NCBI GenBank assembly: GCA_964017185.1 | Contig: OZ024878.1 | Location: 18,169,851 to 18,233,850, forward strand | DNA from: Rugalucina vietnamica | Lineage: Eukaryota > Mollusca > Bivalvia > Lucinida > Lucinidae | Reading direction: 5' to 3' | Length of the DNA stretch: 64,000 bases | In this document: positions 36,258-50,800 of the stretch, piece by piece | How the letters are laid out: each line of letters opens with the position of its first letter | How positions within the stretch are numbered: the first letter of the stretch is position 1 | Notes under the pieces: generated by a model | What the model was told of the DNA's origin: nothing | What the model saw: the letters and a program-made list of their open reading frames with translations, nothing else | Databases searched by the model: none | Position numbers and translations under genes: made by a program

Positions 36258-38773
36258 CTTCTGACTCAGATCCAGCCGGTATTGAAAGGGGAATAATATT
36301 TTTTTTTAGATTCTAGCTAAGCTTTTAAAAATAATTATGTTACCGTATACAGTATACATTGTAGCACACTAATTGTCGGGACTAAATGATCGCGATGTAC
36401 GGCAAGTGGTGGTTTGGACCTTGTATCTTATCTAATATTTATCAGAATTTAATAATTTTGGTACCATCAGATTGGTAATTTTCTAATCCAAACATCCATA
36501 CGTCACATGTTTTAAAGATTATTTTGAAAAGTTTTTATGAGGTTTGATTATACGCCAGGATATGCATCTTAGTAAGAAAATGCTTATAGCAGCTTAAAAA
36601 GTGTGGTAAGACCTATCAATTGGTACACTATCTTATTTGATAATACTGTCCCTTTTCACAAAAAAAAAAAATAAATAAATGAAATAAAATAAAATAAAAA
36701 ATAATAATAATAGAAAAAAAAACAACAGTTTTTGTCATTCTAAGTATATTTTCAGAAATGTACTAGACACATATGTTTAAAAATTTGAAAAAAAAAAATA
36801 TTTCCTGTAAAAAATGCATTTTTGCCCTAGAATGCATATATTCATTTTTACCTTTCAATTTTGTTGTTTGGCCAGTAGTTTGTGAATACACTTACAGTTT
36901 AAAATACATTTCGTTGACATATTTTAGAACTATTCCGTGACAAATGAAATTGAAAATATTTCAAAAAGCCTATTTTTCTAATATTTGAAAATCGATAACT
37001 TTTTAAAAAACATTTATACCCCCACATTTTTTGCTTTGTGGTAGCATTCCACTAATATTTTAAGCTGTCTTGAAATTATAGGTTTATTTATCAACAAAAA
37101 TCGCTATCGAGAGACCTTAAACATTCTTTTAGAAGTTCTACTCTTTTTTTTGCTTTCAAAATATAAAACATGATGTGTGCATTTTTTTCAAGCTACAGGC
37201 CTCTGAATGAGACCTATTAACAACAACATATTTAAAATTTTGAAGAAAAATAACCACACAAACAAACAACCATTTGATTTTAATTCTTTCATATAATTGT
37301 CCTGCAAAAATATTCATCAGGGATGTCCTCGAACGTTGCATTACGAAAACATGCCCATATGATATACAGTATTTTTTTCAGGTAAAAAATCGATAATTTT
37401 CAGACGAAAATTTTTGATATTTTTCTTATTTTTGCTCAAAACATAGATTGTGGGTACACGTTAGAACCGCCTCGCCGAGGCGGTTCTAACGAGTACCCAC
37501 AATCTATGTTTTGGAGCAAAAATAAGAAAAATAGGTATACCCCTGCATACCCCAGTTTTACTATATAAAAGTGGGGTTTAAGGGGGTATACATTTCACGG
37601 ACATGTTTTCCTGATGGTTTTATTTCGTTGAAGTTGAATATTATGAACCAGTCATACAAATATTTGCAATTTGAAGCAGGTGTCAAAATTTTACGAAGCA
37701 TTTATTAACCCTACCCCTTACTTGAAAATACGTTAAAATCGGAATTCGTAAATTTGGCAAATCCATATTTGTACATTCAAACTTTTTCGTGTATTTTCAT
37801 ATAATATAAAGCTTGCCGATATCGTTCGAATACGGAAATAAAAATATATGGTAGTGGGCATATTAAGAGAGAATAAACAACTTGAAAATCGCCTTTTACA
37901 GCATTTTTCGGCTGTTTTATTTCTTACACTCCTTTAATAAACCACCAAAATTTTAAAGGTAGCACACCAAAGGAAGGAAGAAAGAATAATATAGAAGGTC
38001 CCGTAGACATCTGCTGCTGCTAAGATAATTATTGAATAGGCCAAGAGCATTGTTTCATAAGCTACTTGAATAGGCGCATTTGATTGGGCGATGTACAATA
38101 TTCAAGTTTAATCAACCACACCCCCTAAATTTTACTTACAACTAACATTTTCTGATAAGTTGCAGAAAAATGGTCGTAAAAATGAAGTTCCCTTGAATTA
38201 CAATTTTCATGGCTTGATCAATGCATATCATCAATATGTATTCAAATATAAGATAATAAATAATAGGAAAATATCTGCGACTGTAAACGAGATATTCAAC
38301 AAAATAGAAACCGGAAGTTCAAAAATGTCGAATGTTAGCAGCGAACATCCTTAACACATATAGTAAAAGACAAACCTGGCATGCTGTCGTTATCCCGTCC
38401 CCGTATGACAATAGCTGTTGGCGGAATGTTAAATCTCAAAAACCACAAGTTTGGTTTATGTTCAACTGATTTATATCATTATGTCATCAAGTTAAACTGC
38501 ACATGTTCGCACGTGTAATGACTTTTGATATTCAGCGAAGCATAATGAAGAAGAATCATAGAAAATATGCAGAAGAGCATACTTAGGAATTTTTTCAGGT
38601 AGCGCTTGACTTTGGTATCCAATACTTATTACCAGCTGCGATGTATAAACATCTGTGCGTTAGAAGATAAGTTGGATGTTGTTTAGTGCAAGAAACTCGC
38701 AGAATTTACTTAAATATGTATATCGTAGTTCTGGATATGTAAAACAATTACAGGATGTATTCTTATTTTTCAG
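36258..38773. other. Region upstream of exon 1
   Basis: AT-rich; holds one family M MITE and A-rich runs. The gene's promoter and any 5'UTR exon should lie here or further upstream, but none can be identified by eye. Confidence 0.45.
37339..37616 (+). mobile_element. Family M MITE
   Basis: Complete copy with perfect core palindrome, in a unique AT-rich stretch upstream of exon 1. Confidence 0.87.
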
Positions 38774-38824
38774 GCAATTCATTGAAGAAGAATAATGACA
38801 AGCCGGAAAATGTCGCTCAAGAAG
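38774..38824 (+). CDS. Exon 1 of the two-domain gene (5'UTR part plus start codon)
   Basis: The exon follows a TTTTTCAG acceptor, so an upstream 5'UTR exon probably exists. An in-frame TGA at 38783-38785 precedes the ATG at 38795, which fixes the start. Coding part MTSRKMSLKK, donor gtaaaa, phase 0. M6 is a second possible start. Confidence 0.72.
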
Positions 38825-41800
38825 GTAAAACATTTTTAACAATTCTGACACAAGTGGTCGTCTCATATCAACCATTTGACTGGTTACTAATCCCTATATC
38901 GGATATAGTCACTTTTGGTGATAACTCGGGGCACGCCAAATCAACCATTACCTTTGATCTATAACAGTTAACGCAATGTTCAGGGGCTGATACAGCCAGA
39001 TCCAAAATTCCAGAATAATGCGACATTTGGACCTTTAAAATTGGCTTTTATTGCTATTTTGTTATAATTAAGAATCAATCATGTCACTTTCATGCAAAAA
39101 CCTCGCTTTAAAATTTCAATTTAAGATATTTTATTCAAAAGTGTATATGAATAATACTAGCCAAAAAGTTATTGGGAATAGGTAAAAAGTTGACCCGCGA
39201 CAAACTGGTGCACAACAATGTTCTGTCTAGGGTAATGCGGACCAAACTAATTCGAGAAACTCTTCTTTAATTGCACGCCGGTGGGTCGGGCGTCAGACTA
39301 TGATGTCCCCGACTTAAAGCTATTCATTTTAGTTGGTTGGGGCCGGAGCTTCTTGTCTGTTGCTAGGCCCACCGGGGTCCAACTGGTGTTTTTCTTTTGC
39401 TCCGGAGTTAGTATGTTATTCGGCGCCCAGGGATCTCCATCGTCGGGCAGCTTACTCAATCTGTGAGTCCTGGTTTTTGATTCATCGGGATGTTTATCAT
39501 GATTTATTTGTTTGTTCATGATGATTCATTGACTAGTTAGAGATTCACCACGAGGACCGAAGAACTAACTAAATGTTATGAACCACTGCAGAAGCTGAGG
39601 GTGAGGTTAGGCGCCTGTAAAACCGGTTTAAGCCCGCCATAACTTTGTGTTACTGATCGTTCCAAGGCGATACTTCTGTGGTGGTTCTTTTTGTTTTATG
39701 TCTTGATGTTTAAAAAATTTTTGTGCTGTTGGCGCCTTATGTGTTCTTTCATAGTTTTAGTTAAGGTAACTGAGTGGCCACCTATTGGGAAAATAGCTGC
39801 TCATTCGGCTTACGATATGTTTCATGGTATAAGTGCATGATTGTTAGTTTGGATTTTCCCACCTCGGTTTTTGGAGTGGGAATCTTTTTCTGATTGCGCC
39901 TTTTCCTGATCTTTGCCTACTTGTACCTTCTTATGTGAAATATATTTTTGTCTAGTGTGAACGCATATTATAATATTTATAAGATGATGCACGTCAATAT
40001 GTCTAGTGTGAATGCACTTTAAAAATACACTCTCAAATATATATAAAAAACTACGTACATGTATATTGCTGTCTATAATTTAATGAGCTTTTGTTTCGAA
40101 AGAAGGGATCTGTTCAGATTTGTCCATAAATGTGCTCTTTCTTTACTGTCTATATACATTAGATAGGCTGTCAGCGACAGTTTAATAAAACAGAATCCTA
40201 GTTATAACAGACGTCTCTAAAATCCCACAAGGCGATGAAAGTATTTTCCAAGAAATAATTTGACTATCCATCCTTCGAAATACAAACTACCAATTTAATT
40301 GCTGATGACGGTGATTTTTGTGAATCTGAATGAAAAGAAAACCAGCTTTAAGCGTTAGAGAAATCAAAAACGCAATACTAATTCATCGCGCAGTTTAAAG
40401 CACGGTTGATCACAGCTATTCACAGCACCCGAGTTTCGCTTCAAAACAAGCCTTTTTGTCGTATGACCACCCATCTCTTATGTCGGACTGGTCGGTTATC
40501 CAGAAGACAGAATTTTCCTGTAGAGGGACCCGGATTAGATAAGGACAATTGCATATGCATTTTATAAAACACATGAGAATTATTACTGTGAAACGAAAAA
40601 CTTATTTGAACGTAAATCAGCATTTGCTATCTAAACATGCCACATGAGACATTGCTAACTGATTACACAGACACAAAATCATTCAATTACATTGCTTGGG
40701 ACTTTCATACGCAGAAATTCTGAGCAATTTCAATTAATAGAAGAACTGCTTTCATTATTTGAGCCGCCTCGTGGGAAAACCAACAATGTGGTTTCCGAAC
40801 AGGTCCGACACAAACCGACCTGTGCAAGCACAGAAAAGAGCTAGAAGCTTGAAATTTCGGATTTAAGTAGAAGAGGAATTGTACTATCCGAGTAGCGAAA
40901 ACAAAGGCGCTGATCAGCTTCGCAGTTACTGCGAAGTTGATCTGCGCCTTTGTTTTCGCCTATGCAGAATGTTGGTTTTCCCATGTGGTGGCTCATTTTA
41001 AAATATAAAGGATTTGCGCTTCTCGGATGGGGTTATATCGCAATTGTCTATCATTTTTATTGAGACATGTATTAAATATAATTTTCATAAATTAATCCTC
41101 GTTAACAGCTATTACTGGCCGTGGTTTAATGTATTGCGTATTCACTTAGCAATCAGAAGATTGTGGGTTCGATACGGGCTGGAACATGCTTGTCATATTG
41201 GTGAAAAAATCACCCTGACGGATAATTCCGCCCATCAGGTGCAACAAGAAGCTGTTTCAAGCTTTAAAGATAGATGAAGCACAATTACACAATATACTTT
41301 CAAAGTTCATGTCGAAACAGTTCAAATATATCAGACGTTGTATATCTAGAACAGACTTCTGTGGTGGTTCTTTTTGTTTTATGTCTTGGTGTTTAAAATT
41401 TTTGTGCTGTTGGCGCCTTATGTATGTTTTCATATTTTTAGTTAAGTTAAGGTAACTGAGTGACCACCTATTGGGAAAATAGCTGCTCATTCGGCTTACG
41501 ATATGTTTCATGGTATAAGTACTTGATTGTTAGTTTGTTTTTTTCCCACCTCGGTTTTTGGAGTGGGAATCTTTTTCTGATTGCGCCTTTTCCTGATCTT
41601 TGCCTACTTGTACCTTTTTATCTCTCATGTCAGCTCCATTACGGTTACAAAAGCCCGTCGTCATACCCCATACTCCTTTGAGGCTAAATTCTCTACCATG
41701 TTTTATGTGGTTTGAAAAGGTACAAGTAGGCAGTGATCAGGAAAAGGCGCAATCAGAAAGAAATTCACTCTTCAAAAACCCAGGTGGGAAAAACTAAATT

Positions 41801-44800
41801 GACAATTAGGTACTTACACGTAAGCCGAGTAAGCAGCTATTTCCCAATAGGCGGTAACCCGAACTTAAATAAAAATATGAAAACGTACATAAGGTTCAAA
41901 CAGCACAAAAATTCGACTCCAAAACATAAAACAAATGGAACCACAACGGAAGTATCACATTGGAACGATAGGTAATATAAAATTACTGGGGGGAGGGGGC
42001 TTCAACCGGTTTTACAGACGCCTAACCTCACTCTCGTCTTCTGCAGTGGTTCACAACATTTAGTTAGTTGTTTGGTCCTCGTGGTGAATCTCTAACCAGT
42101 TAACAGTTTTCCCAGAGGAAATGCTGTTAAGGTTTGAGATTCAATTAAACTCATTCTGATTTATTATTCAAATTCAAAAAGCTTGCTGCAAAATAATAAA
42201 TAATTTACTGCAGGTAATTGGAATGATCATTTGTTTCAGATGAAAGTAAATGAGCCGCCTCATGGGAAAACCAACAATCTGCATAGGCGAAAACAAAGAC
42301 GCAGATCAGCTCAGCGCCTTTTGTTTTCGCTACTAGGATAGTACAATACCTCTTCTACTTAAAAGCTTCTAGCTCTTTTCTGTGCTTGTACAGGCCGGTT
42401 TGTGTCGGACCTGTTTGGAAACCACATTGTTGGTTTTCCACGAGGCGGCTCAAATAATTTACTGCAGGTAATTGGAATGAGCATTTGTTTCAGATGAAAG
42501 TAAATGAGAATTTGAAACCTTAATTGCAAAGTCAATATAAAATAATCAGTCATTCTTAATTGAGAAACTAATGATGGTTTGTCCTGCTGTTCATCTAATC
42601 ACATGGACCGTGTTCTGTAAAACCGGTCTTATGCATATGCTAATAATTGCATTGGATTTTACGTATATAGATCGTTCGGATTAATTAAATCAATGCACAT
42701 TCAGAAGTTTTATACAAAGGAATGACAATAGTTGAATATTTAGATATTTATTGGTCACCGAAAATATTCCATATTAGAATGAAATCAGAGTGTAAAAAAT
42801 GTAAAATCTGCGTAGGTACAAAAAGTTATCCCCACCTGATGGCATATGGGAACGCTTCCAATCCGTTTTACACTCTTTACCTATATACCTAATAATGTAG
42901 TTTAAAATTTTGCTGATATTGCGAGTTTTAAAAATTGACCCTTCGATTTTAGACGTTTAAGGCCTCGTCACACATAAGCGAAAATCCCTTGACGCATATT
43001 TGCGTAGACTTGCGTTTTATTAAAAAAGATTTTTAAAAAAGATTTTTGTTTGTTTGATTTATTGTTTTACGTCCTTTGCAACATCTTACGTCCCACCATA
43101 GCTGATGACTGGGACGTAAAGCAATTAAACAAACAAATAAAAACTATATTTCGCAATTAAACGTAAGTCTGCGTCGAGAGATTATCGCTTATGTGTAACG
43201 AGTCCTAAAGGGATCGTTTTTCTCGCCTTACCAGTATATATATATCAGGACCTTCTGCCCTTTTGTTGAGTACATGTACATACAAGGCCTGGGCCCTGGG
43301 TAATGTTATTAAATAGTTTGATATAGTTTCAGATTGCCGCTCTTTTGCTGGTGATGGTTGTGATATTTGGGTTTTCAATCGGTAAGATCTACATTTTTGA
43401 GTCTTAACGTTTACAAGTGTCTATCATGCTTTGTTATATAAAGGTACAAGTAGGCAATGATCAGGAAAATGCGCAATGAGAAAGAAATTCCCACTCCAAA
43501 AACCGAGGTGTGGAAAAACTAATTTGACAATTAGGTACTTATACTAAGAAAACATCTTAAGCCGAGTAAGCAGTTATTTCCCAATAGGCGGTCACTTAGT
43601 TACCCGAACTTAACTAAAACTATGTAAACGTACATAAGGTTCAAACAGCACAAACATTCGACTCTAAAACATAAAATAATGGCTTTGCTATATGAACCGC
43701 GTCATGAGAAAACGATGTGGCCGACACAAAACGGCTTCACAGCAGTGGACTAAAAGCTTTGAATTTCGGACAAAGGCGCTGATCAGTTGTGCACTTACTG
43801 TCCGCTTTTTTGTCACTACGTCTTTCTTGTGCATATTTTTTCTGTCTATATGCTCGCATGTCACTCTATATGTAACAGTTAAGTTGAGCTGAGTACATGC
43901 AAATTTGGGGTCTTGTATTACACTGGGTGCTTCCTTCGTCCCGATATAAAAAGGTTTCGTTTGACTTTTACTATAGGTCCCGATAGGATTTGGTTTTGTT
44001 TGATTTCGGTATCAGATTTTTTTCTACAATAATTCCTAGAATTTGGTCAAAGATTTGATTTGATTCTAATTTATGACGCCATTGAAAGAATTTCAAGTCA
44101 TAGTATAGTGATTTGAATGCAATTTTATGGTAAGATTTAATTGGATTCGTTAAAAAGTTATAGATTTAGCAATATATGTTATTGTTGACCCTGTTTTGTG
44201 GAGATTTACTGTGGTAAAGAAGCAGAACAAAACTCGTTACCAAGAAGTCAAACAAAATCTTTTTATGTCGGGACCAAGGAAGCACCCAGTGATTTATATG
44301 TTTTCAATTCCAGTTGATGGTGGCCACAGTGAAATGTGTAACTATGTTGTCCTGTCTAGGAGAGTGTTTCAAAGATCTCCTTTATTACAGCGTTTAGACA
44401 ACGGAACTTTAATGGCAGAAAGACCCCATAGAGGTATGCGTATATACTTCGCCTCTAGCTATTGCAACAAATATAAAAACATGACACATTTGATGCAATG
44501 CGGTGCAATTTCTTGAAATGAACAGCGAAATGGCAGCAGTAAGGCAAGAATACATTATGTATATTAGTTGTAGTGGTCCAGAATTGGTTAAAACATTTAT
44601 TCATTAAAAATTCACAAAGTCATATACATACAATACAAAAATGCACAATGGGATACAGAAATAAGCCATAAGGCTATGATACGAATCTGTCTCCCTCTGT
44701 GTCCAGAATTCTGTACGGGATCGAGATCATACACAGGACCCCTCCGAACTGGACCCAGCGATCATTTGATATGCCGAGAACACCTTGTAGCTAATTCATC

Positions 44801-47800
44801 CTTAATTCTAGTCTTGCACATCAAATAATACCGGTTGCTGCTGTCACTGTCAATAAATTGCAAAACAATAATAGCAAACATGTTGTGGTTTTATTTTGAT
44901 GCCGAAGTGAAGACTTAAATAATCTCTCTGCGTGAGGGAGATGTAAAATGTTAAGATAAATGCATTATAAAATAATATGCAGCTTAATGTCAGTTGGTGA
45001 AATATTTCCTCGGAGAATTTTAAATGTTCATTCGCATTCCACAATTAATAACAGTATAATGTAATTGAAGTCTGTAAATCGCGGAGTGCATTTAATAAAA
45101 TATAAAAGCAGTGAAAACGTTCAAAGGGATGTAGTATAGGCCATATTGCGCAATTTCGGGTACTAAACCCTCATCAGTGACCCTTTATAAACCGGCGACG
45201 ATAGCCAGATAAATATAAGTACTTGCAATTTCAAACATTTACACAAGGTAAGTCTAAATGAAAGACACATGCATAAACGGCGTCAAATAATTAAAACATT
45301 GTTTAGAAGATGGCTCTAAACGTACAATTTTTATGACTCTGAATATTCTAACTGATCTCAAAGGACCGAAAGAAATATATAATCTGTACTATGGATGATG
45401 TACGGGGAGACTTTTAGGGCCGCCACACGGCTCAACGCCAGCTGCACTAATAGCTAATAAAATATAAAAGCTTGATCCTTTGAAAGCAGTGAAAACGTTC
45501 AAAGGGATGTAGTATGGGCCATATTGCGCAATTTCGGGTACTGAACCCTCATCAGATAGCCAGATAAATATACTGCAATTTCAAACATTTACACAAGGTA
45601 AGTCTAAATGAAAGGCACATGCCTAAACGGGGTCACAAATACTTAAAACATTGTTTAGAAGATGGCGCTAAACGTACAATTTTTATGACTCAAACATTTT
45701 AACTGATTTCAAAGGACCGAAAAAAAATATAATCTGCACTATGGATGATGTACGGGGAGATTTCTTCGTTCTTATACTTTCGTAACACAATGTAGATCTA
45801 CGCAACGGAATGTGGTTAATAGCGCACATTCTGTTGAATGTTTTTTTCTGCTTCCAGAGGATCTGTTTTATATATTTTATCAAGAGCATACACTCGACGG
45901 CTGTTTCAGACTTGTAGTCCGGCAGAAAACAAATTTGACCTGGAATTGAGTTCTAAAGTTTATTTCTTTACTAAATCATGTTCAGTAGACATTGCCTTTG
46001 AAGAATCTGAATGATGCCACCTTGGCATCATTGAGCATTTTTATATTTTCAAGATGGCGTTTAAGATGGCGGCCAGAATATAAAATATTCTTTACTACGG
46101 GTATCTGATTGTTTTTATCTGGTAAAACTGTGGTTATTTAGGTGCCAAATGATGAATAGGTATCAGATTTGTGTAAGTATGTACATTCTATCACAGTTTT
46201 TCAAGATAGGATACAAGATGGCTGTCAGCTTTCTTATAAAACACTGTATAGATGAAATAAGTCAAGGTTTTTCATGTTTTTGGTTTTACTTTCAAATTTT
46301 GATTCATACAATTAGCATTTAACTTTCAGAACCATTGCTCAAGCTAGTTTGCCTTATCAAGATGCAGTGATTATCATATTAAAGATGGCATTCAAGAAGG
46401 CAGCCATGATTTCTTGCACAAAACGAATTTGACCTAGAATTGAGTTTTAACATTTTCCCTTACTGAATACACTTAGCACTTAACAGTCATTACTCTAGAC
46501 ATTTGCCTTATCAAGATAAAGGATAATAGAGCAAGTTTGTATTTTGATATTGTGTTTTTGAAGATGGTGGAAGGATGGGTGTAAAGATAGCGAGTGTTGA
46601 TTAAGATCTCAAACTAGGTACAAAAACAATGAAACGGTTTGAAAGCAAATAACACACAAGCTTTAATGAGGAAACTTTTAAGATGTAAAAACTCAAGCAG
46701 CACTATAAATGATCTTACAGTTGGTAATAATGAAGCAGTAGCTACCATCTTATTTAACACTACAGTGATTGGACAACAGGCAAGGTCATATGACATAGGC
46801 ATAAACACATTAGCACATGAGTTTGCACTAGAGACAACCTCGATATTTGCAGATACATATACAGGTGATATTCAAAGCAAGACGAAGAAAATATCACAAA
46901 CAAAAGTATATGTGGGTTAAATAAAAAGAAAATCATTTGTTCTATATCAAAAGACTCGATCTGTCATTTTATATACTGGTCTACTAATGATCCGTCAAAG
47001 TACAATGTGGACAATTTCCAAACTAACCCAAAAGTGAATGATGTTTACCTGGTATTTGGTAGACAAAATTTCAGCACAACAATGTCACAAGACATGCAAT
47101 TATTGCTCCCACAAAGTGTTGTACAGACAGTGATAGAAAACCAACAGTAGCTGATTAAACTTATTAGTAAATTAGTATAGCAGACAATCAGAATTCTAAG
47201 TTGATAGTTTAAAAGGGAGAAGATGACATGTTCTTTCAGAAGTTTGCAAGGGTATTGTCAATGAAAGAAGTGATATGGAAAGCACCCATGAAGAAGGGGG
47301 CACCCGTATGCAGCAAATGGTGTTGGCAGCACTTGAAAATCTGAAAAGGATTTCAGCCACTATCGATGTCAGAGATGCATTTGTTCTGTTATGTTTTCAG
47401 TACCTGACTCACAGGCTTAGAATTGTTGTGGGAAAGTCATCACCAGTGAAAGAGAGGTCTGCCATGATTAATGTAAAACATGGCTAGATTTACCTTTTTT
47501 CTTCTTCATGACTGGAAGACACATAATGGTGCTTTACATTGTGCAAAATTGTATTTTGTAAGATACATATTTGTTTGGTTTGCTTGTATTGTGGTTTAAC
47601 AATCCATTAAATAAACAATCAGCCATGTTGAGATGGAGCTTATATTTCTTTGGTATGAACCAGTACTATTATAACCAGCACCATGGAAAGGTTAACACGG
47701 CATGCACACCTCTGTGGTGGCGGGCTCAAACACCAACCTCTCAATTCAGAGTATGGGCTACTGTGTCGTCTTACAAACCTTTGTGATCCCTGTGTAGCTT

Positions 47801-50800
47801 AATATATATGGGCCAAGATCTGACAAGAGGGGTCTTATGTATTTATACATATTATAAAAAATAACAATGTGAAAGACCAGGTTTAGCTGAGTATTTCCTG
47901 AAAGCTTGAAGAGATTATCTCCATAAATATATGAGAATCAAAAGGTGTTAGCAATCTAAACATGACGCCATAAAAATATTGACGGCGTTTTGACATTGAT
48001 GATGTTAACGTCTTTATACCAATGAACTGAAAAGAATCTATGACTGGGATTTTCAAACTTCTATGTGTTCCTTGAATTTCAACACCTATACCACTGTTCA
48101 TATTTTGAAATAGGCATAAAATCACACACAATTTGATAAAATATGTACAACAAAGAGCATACCTTTTTTAAAATGAGGGTATTCCTTATGGCGCAGCGGT
48201 TGCCATGGCAAAATGCGTGATACTAATATCTTTGTTTCTTAAGACATTATATGTGTCTTGGATTGTTTTACAATATCAAAGCAGTTTGGCATAAATATCA
48301 GAGCATGCCAAATATTTCAAATGTATTTGATCTTTTTTTAAATCTTAATTGCATACAATGTACTTTACTGCCAACACCTCTTTTGTCTGATCCGCGCTCA
48401 TATATGAGCTACTACTTGGCAAAATTTACGAAAACAGCTAAGCTCTTAGCACTGAATGAATTATGGCCAAAATTAGACTGGACTGACATGATACACAAAT
48501 GGATGACATGTATATTATTATGCAGGTCGCCATAGAAATGAAGTATTACACAGTTAACACAAGCGTAACAGTTTGATGTTTTGACTACCATCTTGGATGT
48601 CACCCTGCATATTGTAATTAGATAATTGGTGAAAAAGACATGCCTTCATTTTTTAAAATGCTATGCCTTACACAAAATGTTAACATTAGCGCAGCATCTC
48701 AAATGTGAACTGGTAAAATTGTGCTTTTGTGCTTCTTCTCATGGCCGCCATCTTGGATGCCATCTTAGTTTCTTAAAGCTGCAAAAATGGTATGAATTGT
48801 TATGAACTGTTATGTTACATAACTTCTTTATCCATGTCTTACTCAAGAGCAAACCAATAAACCAAATCATAGATTTGTCCCATATATGTAAAAATATTGA
48901 TTTTTGCTATTTCTGGCTTCCATTTTGGATACTATCTTGAATATATCAAAATGCTCAATGATGCCAAAGTGGGGATTCTTCAAGGGCTAGGTCTGCTTAA
49001 CAAGATTCAGCAAAGAAAAACACTTTAGAACTTAATTCCAGGTCCTCTCAGATGCAAAATATTGATTTTTGCTATTTCTGGCTTCCACCTTAGATACCAT
49101 CTTGAATATATCAAAATGCTCAATGATGCCAAAGTGGCATCACTTGGATTCTTCAAGGGCAAGGTCTGCTTAACAAGATTCAGTAAAGAAAAAACTTTAG
49201 AACTCAATTCCAGGTCCTCTCTGAATTCAGCTCTTTTCTACCGGACTATTGACTTGATTTTCGGAGAACGCAAAATGTTCCAGTGTTCATCTACACGAGA
49301 TTAATTAAACATTGGATCATGCACCAATATGCATTGACTTGACATTCGGATACGTTTGAAATTAACAGTGCAAGATGCTTTGACTTGCAGTAAAACCGTC
49401 GAGTACTTAAATACCGTTTTTTCTTATTTTTGATCCAAACAATAGACTGTGGGTCCTCGTCAGAACCACCTCAATCAATGTTTTGAGCAAAAATAGTAAA
49501 AATATCCAAATTTTTCCAATGAAATTTTCGGATTTTACTCCTATAAGCATTCTCTGTATATTGTATGGGCAGGTTTTCGTAATTTATTTTCAGTTCCATG
49601 TGACATTCCATTAGACATGCACGATAGATGGGAGCTACAGGACAGACCCAAGGAGAAGCTGAGGATCAAAGGAAACTCCGTATATGTCAAATATGGCGAG
49701 ATAAAACTCAAATATGACTGCTTAGAAAACAGGGGATACAGCTTTCTTTTGGCGTAAGGTCAAAATAAATTTGTTTAAAGGTTAAAGTATACAACCAGTT
49801 ACCGTCGACGTTTATGTAGTCTTAAAGCCCGGAGCATGTATTACATGTTCATGATGTTAGGGGGCGTTTCAAGGACAATTAAAAATGTTATTTCCAGTGT
49901 TGACATTCAGTGAAATTAAAGAAATGTTACCTGAAGAAACTTATATGACATATGAAATAGTTTTATCACAAATATCCGTTTCACAACTGTTTTATTGTTT
50001 TCTTTATTTTTTTTTTTATTTTTTTTTTATTTTATTTATTTATTTATTTATTTTAATAATATATATACATATAAGTCAATTGATAAAGTACTTAATTCTA
50101 TCTACATTTTCTACTTCAGCACTTCCGACTTTACTCGAGATCAGCACGGTGTTCTGTGCCTAGGATTCGCCACGCTCGACCAGCCACCTGCAGAATACAG
50201 CCTTATTCGTTTAAACGGTATGACATTAACTCATATACATGTAAGCCTGTCGTCCATTTTATGGGGCATGGGCAAACAGCATAGCCCAAGATGTGACGCC
50301 GCAGAACGCGGCGTCGCCGCAGAACGCGGCGTCCCATCTGGGGCTATTCTTTTTGCACAGAGCAATTTCATCAAAAAATGAGATAAAAATAAAAATCACA
50401 CCTAACACCCAAAAATGAAAGTGGACTCACCCAATTGATAATGATGGGAGAGTCCATTGGTCGTTAATAGGTTAACCACCACTTCCAGCGAAATAGCCAT
50501 CTGGCTAGTATCAACTGAGCCGCGACGTGAGAAAACCGGTCTTCGGGGTTTCCGACCAGGTCTGACACAACCCGGTGCTCGAAGTTTTTGATATACGTAG
50601 AAAGGTATTGTACTATCAGTTTAGATATAAATAAAAGAGGAATTGTACTATCAGTTACTGCGACGCTGATCTGCGCCTTTGTTTTCGCATAGGCAAAATC
50701 CTATTTTCTCATGACGCGGCTCAACTAAAATAAAGGTGACAGACACAACAGAAACGACAGAATAAACTGACAACATATGAGCCGCCTCGTGGGAAAACCA

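Larger units (their letters stand above)
45915..49248. mobile_element. 3.3-kb DNA element with long inverted ends
   Basis: Left end TAGTCCGGCAGAAAA, right end (reversed) TAGTCCGGTAGAAAA. Inverted arms of at least 150 bases carry 'gacctggaattgagttctaaag' and 'caagatggc' modules; the right arm is present twice. Flanks 'cagacttg' and 'ttgacttg' suggest an imperfect 6-8-bp target duplication. Located in intron 2. Superfamily unknown. Confidence 0.65.

Noticed and set aside
44196..44516. 106-codon frame in intron 2
   Set aside because: No splice-site fit with the gene's phases, no recognised motif, and no second copy; could be chance.
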